DNA from: JAEHDI01 sp035455185
GTDB taxonomy: Bacteria; Acidobacteriota; Terriglobia; Bryobacterales; Bryobacteraceae
Direction: 5' to 3'
NCBI GenBank assembly: GCA_035455185.1
Contig: DATIFQ010000517.1
Coordinates: forward strand, 1 to 24,661
DNA: 24,661 nucleotides
In this document: positions 15,150 to 21,244 of the stretch, in pieces
Numbering within the stretch: position 1 is the first letter of the stretch
How the letters are laid out: every line of letters starts with the position of its first letter
Notes under the pieces: model-generated
Seen by the model: the letters and a program-made list of their open reading frames with translations, nothing else
What the model was told of the DNA's origin: nothing
Databases searched by the model: none
Position numbers and translations under genes: made by a program

Positions 15150-16838
15150 CTACCTCGGCGACAACTTCGGCCACTCGACCTCGATCCCCTGCTCCACGAT
15201 TCGTGTCTGGAACTCCTTGAGCAGCTTCTCCGAGTTACGTATCCGGCGCGGCGGGTTCTTCGTGTGGATCGCATGCGCAGCCACCGCGCCCGCCGACTCG
15301 CCGATGTTCCACTCCACCGGATGCAGCCGGTAACAGCCGTTGGTGATATGCGTCACCCCGAGGTTCTTCGATGCCGGCAGCAGGTTCTCGACGCGCTTCG
15401 GAATCAGTGCGCCCAGCGGAATCTGGAATGGCAGCGAACTGACGTCAATGTAGTTGTCACCGCCCGAGCTCGGGTGCAGGTCGATCCGGTAGCTGCCCAC
15501 GCCCACGGAATCGCCGAAGACCTCAGCCGTCAGTTCTTCTCGTTTGCGGCCGGTCAGCTTCATTCGCGCATCGGTGCCTACGTGCTGCTCGAGAACCGTG
15601 AATTCGGCCTGGATCCGTCGCGACTCGCGGATGTACGGATATTTCGCCAGCCCGTCCTCCGTGCCGGTGATGTCGTGGCGCAGGCGCAAGCCGCGAAAGC
15701 CGTGGCCGCCGTCCGGGCGGGGAGCCTCCGTCTGCATCCAGTAGAGGAGCGAAAGGCTCAACTGCTTTCCCCGGAGCAGGTGCCCTGCCGCCTCATCTTC
15801 ACTGACCTCGTGCAGGTTGCCGAGCCAGTAGTCGTTCTGTGGCCAATTGATCAGCGAGATGTCGCTTCGATAGGCGCCCTCGGCGAAGTTCCGCCGGTTG
15901 GCGATCCGCCGGTACAGCCACAGGTTCAGCCGTTGTTCCGCCGGTGCTTTCAGCTCGGGATCGAACATCACTGGCCGGAGTTCCAGCGTGACCGGATTGC
16001 TCATCGACCAGCTCAGAAGTTTGCCCGGCCATGGCGGTCTCAACTGGGGCACGTAGTCACGCCAGAAGGAGTATTCGTCCGGCTTGTCGATCGTATGGTC
16101 CTCGCCCTCGATGTGGTCGACAGCGAAGCACACCGTGAACGCCTGCATGTTCGCCGGCTGCGGCTGTTCCGGAGCGTGCGGTTCACCCGTCTGCTTGCGA
16201 GACTCGAAGCCGGTCACGTACTCGGTTCTAGTCAGCGGCAGCAGGTCGCCCTGTTCGGTTGCATCCACGAAGTACGCCGCGTAAACGGTGCGTTCCCGGC
16301 CGCTCTCCACGCCCTTCACGGTGACGGACCGAACCGAGTCCTTATCCACGTCCGCCGAAACGGGCTTGTGACGAAGCAGGACGACAAGTTGCCCGCCTCC
16401 GAGGTACGGCGCCAGCATCGACTCCAGCACGGCGAGGGACACACGCGGCTCGTGCGTCAGCCGGGAGACCCCGCCGTCGCCGGGGTTCAGGTATCTACGG
16501 CCCCGAGCGACGGCCGTCAGTGGGTAGTGATCCCGGTAGTATTGCCGGACTGCGTCACGATACGTGCGGAACAGCCGGGTGCAGCCGAACGACTCGATCC
16601 ACTGGTGTTCGTCCGGCGGAACCGCCTGCGCCGTAAGCTGGCCGCCCACCCAGTCGGTCTCTTCCGTGAGGATCACCCGCATTCCGTCCCGTAGCGCCGC
16701 CAGCGCAGCGGCACAACCGCCGGTACCACCACCGATCACCGCTACCTCGCAACGGAACTCCCGGGCGCCGGCCAGCACCCCCGGCAGCAACAGCAGCCCA
16801 CCCGACTGTCGTAGGAAGTCTCTCCGGTTGGCTTGCAT
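15150..16838 (-). CDS. Tat-exported FAD-dependent oxidoreductase
   Basis: A 562-residue flavoprotein of the PF12831 type, common in Acidobacteriota and Planctomycetes, where the natural substrates (often thought to be sugars or polyols) are mostly unknown. From the ATG at 16838 it begins MQANRRDFLRQSGGLLLLPG, a twin-arginine signal ending at an Ala-Gly-Ala site. The FAD-binding Rossmann motif is VIGGGTGGCAAALAALRDG at about 35-52, with E60 at the end of strand 2 for the ribose. GGQLTAQAVPPDEH and YFVDATEQGDLLPL are typical later blocks. It lies 10 bases after the ROK kinase stop, on the same strand, so the two form a unit. A TTG at 16859 would extend it by 7 residues into the ROK gene and in front of the Tat motif, and is less likely. 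Confidence 0.87.
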   Translation of the reverse strand: MQANRRDFLRQSGGLLLLPGVLAGAREFRCEVAVIGGGTGGCAAALAALRDGMRVILTEETDWVGGQLTAQAVPPDEHQWIESFGCTRLFRTYRDAVRQYYRDHYPLTAVARGRRYLNPGDGGVSRLTHEPRVSLAVLESMLAPYLGGGQLVVLLRHKPVSADVDKDSVRSVTVKGVESGRERTVYAAYFVDATEQGDLLPLTRTEYVTGFESRKQTGEPHAPEQPQPANMQAFTVCFAVDHIEGEDHTIDKPDEYSFWRDYVPQLRPPWPGKLLSWSMSNPVTLELRPVMFDPELKAPAEQRLNLWLYRRIANRRNFAEGAYRSDISLINWPQNDYWLGNLHEVSEDEAAGHLLRGKQLSLSLLYWMQTEAPRPDGGHGFRGLRLRHDITGTEDGLAKYPYIRESRRIQAEFTVLEQHVGTDARMKLTGRKREELTAEVFGDSVGVGSYRIDLHPSSGGDNYIDVSSLPFQIPLGALIPKRVENLLPASKNLGVTHITNGCYRLHPVEWNIGESAGAVAAHAIHTKNPPRRIRNSEKLLKEFQTRIVEQGIEVEWPKLSPR

Positions 16839-16847
16839 CACACCGGA

Positions 16848-16853
16848 ATCATA
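16848..16853 (-). promoter_or_regulatory. -10-like TATGAT box before the FAD oxidoreductase
   Basis: The minus strand reads TATGAT, nine bases, then ATG. The box overlaps the stop codon of the ROK gene. It matches 5 of 6 consensus positions. It could provide internal transcription of the second gene of the pair, again nearly leaderless; no Shine-Dalgarno sequence is visible. Confidence 0.25.
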
Positions 16854-17715
16854 GAACAACCGACGCCGCTCCGATGATTCCCACGTTTTCGGCCAGTTCC
16901 GCCGGCATAATCGGAGTCCCGGCCGCGAACTGGTTGATGGTGCGCGACGGCGCGATGCGCCGAAGCCTCGAGAACAGGGGCTCTCCGATCCGGGACACCC
17001 CGCCGCCCACCACGATGATGTCGGGGTCGAGCAGGCTGATCATGCTCCCCATCCAGGCGCCGAGCATCGACGCGATTTCATCGAGAATTCGCAGCGACTC
17101 CCCGTCACCGCGGGCAACCCCATCGGCGATCTGCTCCGGAGTCCGGCCGCGCTTCGCGATCGCGCTGCCCGAAGCCAGCGCTTCGATGCACCCCGGCGTT
17201 CCACAGTTGCAGATCGTGCCGCTTCGCCAGTCGATGGTAACGTGGCCACCCTCGGCGGCGGCGCCGTTCTTGCCATGGTAGACCTTCCCGTCGAGAATGA
17301 TGCCCGCGCCGATGCCCGTGCTCAGTGTCACGTACAACACGCTGTCGAATCCCCGAGCCGCTCCGAAGCGCGCCTCGGCCAGACCCGCGGCGTTCGCGTC
17401 GTTCTCCACTCGGCAAAGCAACCCGAACCGCTCGCCAACGAGATTCGCCAGTGGAACATTGCGCCAACCAGGCAGGTTCGGCGGATTCAGGATCACACCA
17501 GTCTTTGGGTTCAGCGGACCCGGCGCGCAGATGCCGATCGCCCGCACGCCGGCCGGCAGGCACTCGCCGATCGCCTTGTACACTTGCCCGATCGAGACGT
17601 CGTAGCCCTCGGCGGCACGCGTCGGAACCGTAACACCATGGACCACGCAGGCCCCATCGTTGACAGTGCCGGCGGCGATCTTCGTGCCCCCGATGTCTAC
17701 TCCAAGGACCGACAT
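16849..17715 (-). CDS. ROK-family sugar kinase (glucokinase-like)
   Basis: A 288-residue ROK-family protein that most likely phosphorylates glucose or a related hexose with ATP. The phosphate-binding loop is DIGGTK at 7-12. The catalytic segment ENDANAAGLAE has D106 as general base. The second phosphate region is LSTGIGAGI. The ROK zinc site is H158 with C169, C171 and C176 (CNCGTPGCIE). The adenosine motif VVGGGVS is near the end. There is no N-terminal DNA-binding domain, so it is a kinase rather than a ROK repressor. Glucokinase, fructokinase and N-acylmannosamine kinase cannot be separated by eye. It precedes an FAD oxidoreductase on the same strand, which suggests carbohydrate use. It is divergent from the kinase/nuclease-like gene, 66 bases away. 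Confidence 0.9.
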   Translation of the reverse strand: MSVLGVDIGGTKIAAGTVNDGACVVHGVTVPTRAAEGYDVSIGQVYKAIGECLPAGVRAIGICAPGPLNPKTGVILNPPNLPGWRNVPLANLVGERFGLLCRVENDANAAGLAEARFGAARGFDSVLYVTLSTGIGAGIILDGKVYHGKNGAAAEGGHVTIDWRSGTICNCGTPGCIEALASGSAIAKRGRTPEQIADGVARGDGESLRILDEIASMLGAWMGSMISLLDPDIIVVGGGVSRIGEPLFSRLRRIAPSRTINQFAAGTPIMPAELAENVGIIGAASVVL

Positions 17716-17718
17716 GCT

Positions 17719-17791
17719 GGTACGATATCATGTGCTTGGGACGCTAATGGCACTCACTTTGCGAGGCCGCGAAGCCGGGCAATGGGTCTGA
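17719..17791 (+). promoter_or_regulatory. Divergent ROK/kinase-like control region: GGTACGATATC and mini-ORFs
   Basis: GGTACGATATC (17719-17729) repeats the 11-mer found at 14139. Flanking it are ACATG (17712-17716) and CATGT (17729-17733), an inverted repeat. Two short frames precede the long gene: ATG at 17730 (MCLGR, ending 17747) and ATG at 17747 (14 codons, ending 17791). The second overlaps the proposed start at 17782 in another frame, and stop and start of the pair overlap as TAATG. This could be translational control or chance. On the minus strand the same motif lies 3 bases upstream of the ROK start codon. Confidence 0.3.
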
Positions 17792-18735
17792 TTACGATTT
17801 CCGGGCAGCCGGGTTGCCGGCACGATGAAGTAGCGCGTTTAACCGCGCAGCGCCTCGGATTTGAGCTGGTCACCGAAACGCGTCTCCACAGCTTGATTGA
17901 GCGGGAGTTCGGCCCTGCCACACCGATTTCCGACAAGGCCTACCGGCACGTACTTCTCTCGATCCTGGCACGCCTCGCTACGGAGCACCACCTCGTTGTG
18001 AGTGCGTTCGGCGTTGAGCATGTCTTCCAGAACTTCCTTGGTGTTCTTCGCGTGTACGTCGTGGCCCCGGAGTTCCGGCGGATCGGCACGCTCATGCTGG
18101 ACCGCCGGCTGGACCGCCCTTCCGCCAAGCGTTCGCTGCGTCAAATGGAGCGGGAGGAGAGCGAGGAACGGCGGCGCAAGTTCGGACGGGCCACCGTTCC
18201 GTCTCACGCATTTGACGTTGTGTTGAACTCGGAGTTCCTTGAAAGCGACCAGCTTACTGACCTGATCGAGGCGGCTGCCCGCGCGCGATCCCTGGTCGAA
18301 CAGGGGCTCCTCAGTTCCGCCGCCGATGCGCAGCTCCAATTCCAAGCCAGGCTCCAGCTCTCCCGCTACGGCATCATGCCGGCGGACGCTGTCAGCCTGA
18401 AACGCAGCAACTTCTCCCACCCGAGCGAGGAGATCTTCGCCAACCTTCTGGACTTCTACCGTGTCGCATGGGAATACGAGCCTCGAAGCTTCCCTGTCAA
18501 GTGGGACAAGGACGGTCGCGTCCTTGAGGCGTTCACGCCCGACTTTTATTTGCCCGAGTTCGACCTCTACGTGGAACTGACCACGATGAAGCAGCCCCTG
18601 GTGACGAAGAAGAACCGCAAGGTAAAGCTGTTGCGTGAAATCTACCCTGAAATCAACATTCAGGTTTTCTACCAGAAAGACTTCCAGAACCTGATCTTCA
18701 AGTATGGCCTCACGGAGCGGCTCGCCCGCGTATGA
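17782..18735 (+). CDS. Cytidylate-kinase-like protein with C-terminal PD-(D/E)XK nuclease-like domain
   Basis: A 317-residue two-part protein. Residues 1-170 resemble the cytidylate-kinase-like family (PF13189). The opening MGLITISGQPGCRHDEVARL stands where a P-loop would be, but lacks the usual GKS/T. LVVSAFGVEH and VLRVYVVAPEFRR match the later strands, and an Arg-rich lid-like helix follows. Residues 175-317 look like a restriction-endonuclease-like fold: E217 in SEEIFANLLDFY, P253-D254 in FTPDFYLPEFD, and E265 in LYVELTTMK with K270. A strand NIQVFYQKDF follows. A domain that joins a nucleotide-kinase-like fold to a nuclease-like fold is unusual. The gene overlaps hpt by ATGA, so the two are translationally coupled, which hints at nucleotide metabolism or nucleic acid repair. 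The start at 17782 is the first in-frame ATG beyond the ROK gene; the Shine-Dalgarno signal is weak. Function is unknown. Confidence 0.72.
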   Translation: MGLITISGQPGCRHDEVARLTAQRLGFELVTETRLHSLIEREFGPATPISDKAYRHVLLSILARLATEHHLVVSAFGVEHVFQNFLGVLRVYVVAPEFRRIGTLMLDRRLDRPSAKRSLRQMEREESEERRRKFGRATVPSHAFDVVLNSEFLESDQLTDLIEAAARARSLVEQGLLSSAADAQLQFQARLQLSRYGIMPADAVSLKRSNFSHPSEEIFANLLDFYRVAWEYEPRSFPVKWDKDGRVLEAFTPDFYLPEFDLYVELTTMKQPLVTKKNRKVKLLREIYPEINIQVFYQKDFQNLIFKYGLTERLARV

Positions 18736-19271
18736 GTAAAGCCCAGCCCCCCGGTATTGAGCGAATCCTTTTCACGGAGGAACAAATCCAGCAGCGAATC
18801 CGCGAGGTGGCGGGCGAGATCTCCGAGCGTTTCCGCGGACGCGACCTGAAGCTGATCGGGGTGCTAAAGGGCTCGATCTTCTTTCTGACGGCCCTTGCTC
18901 GCGAGATTGAGATTCCGATCAAGATCGATTTTCTTGGGATTTCCAGCTTCTCGAACCGCACCGGGGCTCCGGGCGTGGTGCGCATCGCCAAAGACCTCGA
19001 CGAGAGCATCGAGGGCGAAGATGTTCTCCTAGTCGAGGACATTGTCGACACCGGCTTCACCGCTCGCTATCTCCTCCAGACGCTCGCTGGCCGGGGGCCG
19101 AATTCACTCGGGATCTGTACGCTGCTTGACCGCACGTCCAGCCGGATCGTCCAGGTATCGGTGGAATTCCGCTGCTTTGAAATTCCGGACCGTTTTGTGG
19201 TTGGTTTTGGCCTCGATTACAAGCAATTCTACCGCAACCTTGGCTTCGTAGCCGTTATGAAACGCGATTAA
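18732..19271 (+). CDS. hpt: Hypoxanthine phosphoribosyltransferase
   Basis: A 179-residue purine salvage enzyme that converts hypoxanthine or guanine plus PRPP to IMP or GMP. The PRPP-binding signature is VLLVEDIVDTGFTA at 98-111, with E102, D103 and D106. The PPi loop is LKGS at 45-48, and the flexible-loop region SSFSNRTG lies at 71-78. The purine-binding C-terminus includes FVVGFGLDY. Length is normal. The ATG at 18732 overlaps the stop codon of the upstream gene (ATGA), so translation is coupled. No terminator is visible after the stop, but a fresh promoter begins about 110 bases downstream. Confidence 0.96.
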   Translation: MSKAQPPGIERILFTEEQIQQRIREVAGEISERFRGRDLKLIGVLKGSIFFLTALAREIEIPIKIDFLGISSFSNRTGAPGVVRIAKDLDESIEGEDVLLVEDIVDTGFTARYLLQTLAGRGPNSLGICTLLDRTSSRIVQVSVEFRCFEIPDRFVVGFGLDYKQFYRNLGFVAVMKRD

Positions 19272-19353
19272 CTGCAACTCTAACTCCTTCATAACTCTGC
19301 CGCCCTGAATCCGTCAGTGATAACCCTCTTCCACCGGCGAAGTTTATGTCTTT

Positions 19354-19409
19354 TGTTTGCAAACACGATCGACAAGAGTCTTGAAGCTCCCGCAGATCGG
19401 CCTTATTAT
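19354..19409 (+). promoter_or_regulatory. Promoter with upstream 12-base palindrome before the receiver gene
   Basis: TTGAAG (19381-19386), 17 bases, then TATTAT (19404-19409) form a good sigma-70-type promoter, with a predicted start near 19416. Centred 16-27 bases upstream of the -35 box is a perfect 12-base palindrome TGTTTGCAAACA (19354-19365), a likely site for a dimeric regulator. The rest of the 168-base gap between hpt and the receiver gene shows nothing else I recognise. Confidence 0.55.
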
Positions 19410-19439
19410 TAGAAGTGCCTGCGTCAGGAGACGGTACCC

Positions 19440-19838
19440 ATGCAGCAGGGAGTGCTGTTCATTTCTTCTTCCGCTGAGGACGCCAACGCCCTCACGGGAA
19501 TGCTGGGTCCGCTGTCGATACCTCTCAAACACGCGACGGATCTCCGTTTCGCCCGTACGGCGCTGGATAGCGAGAAATACGGAGTCATCCTGACGGAAGC
19601 CCGGCTGGCTGACGGCAACTGGGAAGACGTCATCAACATCGTGGAGAAGCAAGACCCGTCCTGTGCGGTCGTAGTAACCCACCCCTTAGCCGACGCCAGA
19701 TTTTGGGCCGACGCCATTGAAACCGGAGCATACGACGTTCTGGCTCAACCGTTCTGCTGTTCCGAGGTGCAGAGGATCCTCTCAAACGCGCTGTCATCAC
19801 CGGTCGAATTGAAGAGACTGAGCCGCGCGGCCATATAA
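19440..19838 (+). CDS. Stand-alone receiver-like protein with degenerate phosphorylation site
   Basis: A 132-residue protein with the outline of a CheY-like receiver: strand GVLFISS, helix, strand YGVILTEARLADGNW, strand SCAVVVTHPL, and YDVLAQPF in the place of Y-x-x-K-P-F. The acidic pair after strand 1 is missing (SSSAED). The phospho-acceptor Asp is replaced by E53 (LTE where LTD is usual), and the conserved Lys by Q103. T80 and the aromatic Y98 are kept. It therefore probably cannot be phosphorylated in the usual way and may be fixed in one state, Glu being a common mimic of phospho-Asp. No output domain or kinase gene is nearby. The ATG at 19440 has AGGAG at 19426-19430. Its own promoter is upstream. 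The partner is unknown. Confidence 0.75.
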   Translation: MQQGVLFISSSAEDANALTGMLGPLSIPLKHATDLRFARTALDSEKYGVILTEARLADGNWEDVINIVEKQDPSCAVVVTHPLADARFWADAIETGAYDVLAQPFCCSEVQRILSNALSSPVELKRLSRAAI

Positions 19839-19839
19839 T
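19809..19839 (+). promoter_or_regulatory. Possible internal promoter for the M20 dipeptidase
   Basis: A perfect -10 hexamer TATAAT (19834-19839) overlaps the stop codon of the receiver gene. TTGAAG (19809-19814) lies 19 bases upstream, a little wide for a -35 box. A strong AGGAGG (19853-19858) follows before the dipeptidase start. The pair may let the dipeptidase be expressed independently. Confidence 0.4.
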
Positions 19840-19863
19840 GGTTCTTCCGCTTAGGAGGAACCG

Positions 19864-21240
19864 ATGTCGCAACCCGCGCACCAGTTTATCGAGCAAAATC
19901 GAGAGCGATTCCTGGAGGAGCTGAAAGAGTTCATCCGGATCCCGAGTATCAGCACGCTTCCAGAGAACCAGGGAGACATCCAGCGTGCCGCGCGGTTCGT
20001 GGGCGAAAGGCTTACAGGGGCGGGGATGGAGAACGTCGAGGTCATCCCGACCGGCAGCCACCCGCTGGTGTACGCCGACTGGCTTCATGCGCCGGGGAAG
20101 CCCACGGTCTTGTGTTACGGGCACTACGATGTTCAGCCCCCGGACCCGCTTGAAGAATGGGTATCCCCACCCTTCGAGCCAACCCTGCGTGACGGGAACC
20201 TCTATGCGCGCGGCGCGGTGGACGACAAGGGACAACTTTACGCCCACATCAAGGCGGTTGAGGCCTTGCGGGCGGTAAATGGATCCCTTCCGGTGAATCT
20301 GAAGTTCCTCATCGAAGGCGAAGAGGAAGTCGGTGGCGCCTCCATCTCGAAGTACGTTGAACAGAACCCGGAGAAGCTGAAGGCCGACGTGGCCCTGGTG
20401 TCCGACACCGCACTCTATGCAGAAGGCATGCCCACGCTCTGCATCGGCCTCCGAGGACTGGTGTATATGGAGATCGAAGCGACCGGCCCGTCCCGCGACC
20501 TTCACTCCGGACTCTATGGTGGCGCGGCGCCGAATCCGATTTTCGGGCTCGTCGAATTGCTGTCGAAGGCCAAAAACCGCCGGGGTGTCATACAGATTCC
20601 GGGGATCTACGACGATGTGGAACCGCCTGCGCCGGCGGAACTCGAGAGTTGGACCAGTCTCCCGTTCAATGAGAAGGAGTTCCTGAAGAAAGAGGTTGGG
20701 GCCTCGAAGCTCACTGGGGAACCCGGCCGCTCCGTGCTCGAACGAGTTTGGGCCAGGCCGACCTTAGAAGTACACGGCATCGCCGGGGGCTTTACCGGAG
20801 CGGGCGCGAAAACCGTGATCCCAGCGAAGGCAACCGCCAAAGTCAGCCTGCGTCTCGTGCCACGGCAAGACCCCGAGAAGGTCATCGCCGCTGTCCGTGA
20901 GTTCGTCCGAAAGAAGACGCCGAAGGGTATCCGGACGGAGGTCCGGGTCTTGAGCGCCGCGCCCGGAGTGCTGGTCAACCCGGATCATCCTGCCGTCCAC
21001 GTCGCCGCGAAAGTCTTTGGAGAGGTATTCGGACGCCCCACGGTCTTCATTCGCTCCGGCGGCTCGATTCCCATCGTCGGCGAATTCGCGAAACACCTCG
21101 GCATTCCGACAGTCCTCATGGGCTTCGGACTGCCTGACGACGGACTCCACTCTCCCAATGAGAAGTTTCGGCTTGAGAACTTCTATCTGGGTATCAAGAC
21201 CGTCTCGAGCTTCCTGGAAGAGTACGGGCAGAACCGGTAG
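19864..21240 (+). CDS. M20-family dipeptidase
   Basis: A 458-residue metallopeptidase of the M20/ArgE/DapE/CPG2 type (dipeptidase, CNDP-like), which cleaves dipeptides in the cytoplasm. The zinc ligand motif is H87 and D89 in GHYDVQPPDP. The bridging Asp is D120 in ARGAVDDKG. The general base and ligand Glu lie in EGEEEVGG (151-158). D181 is in VSDTALY, and the last His ligand is H429 in GLHSPNEKF. A dimerisation (lid) domain lies between about 210 and 350. There is no signal peptide. The ATG at 19864 has a near-perfect AGGAGG 5 bases upstream, the strongest Shine-Dalgarno signal in the window. It is followed by murJ after only 4 bases. The exact dipeptide preference cannot be told. Confidence 0.94.
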   Translation: MSQPAHQFIEQNRERFLEELKEFIRIPSISTLPENQGDIQRAARFVGERLTGAGMENVEVIPTGSHPLVYADWLHAPGKPTVLCYGHYDVQPPDPLEEWVSPPFEPTLRDGNLYARGAVDDKGQLYAHIKAVEALRAVNGSLPVNLKFLIEGEEEVGGASISKYVEQNPEKLKADVALVSDTALYAEGMPTLCIGLRGLVYMEIEATGPSRDLHSGLYGGAAPNPIFGLVELLSKAKNRRGVIQIPGIYDDVEPPAPAELESWTSLPFNEKEFLKKEVGASKLTGEPGRSVLERVWARPTLEVHGIAGGFTGAGAKTVIPAKATAKVSLRLVPRQDPEKVIAAVREFVRKKTPKGIRTEVRVLSAAPGVLVNPDHPAVHVAAKVFGEVFGRPTVFIRSGGSIPIVGEFAKHLGIPTVLMGFGLPDDGLHSPNEKFRLENFYLGIKTVSSFLEEYGQNR

Positions 21241-21244
21241 CGTC

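Noticed and set aside
15105..16694. A 529-codon open frame on the plus strand opposite the FAD oxidoreductase
   Set aside because: It lies antisense to a gene with clear Tat, FAD-binding and family motifs. Its own product is Arg/Gln/His-rich with no recognisable domain, as expected for the shadow frame of GC-rich coding DNA.
21017..21244. N-terminal extension of MurJ into the M20 gene
   Set aside because: The added residues resemble an out-of-frame reading of the dipeptidase and not MurJ; the family sequence begins just after 21245.
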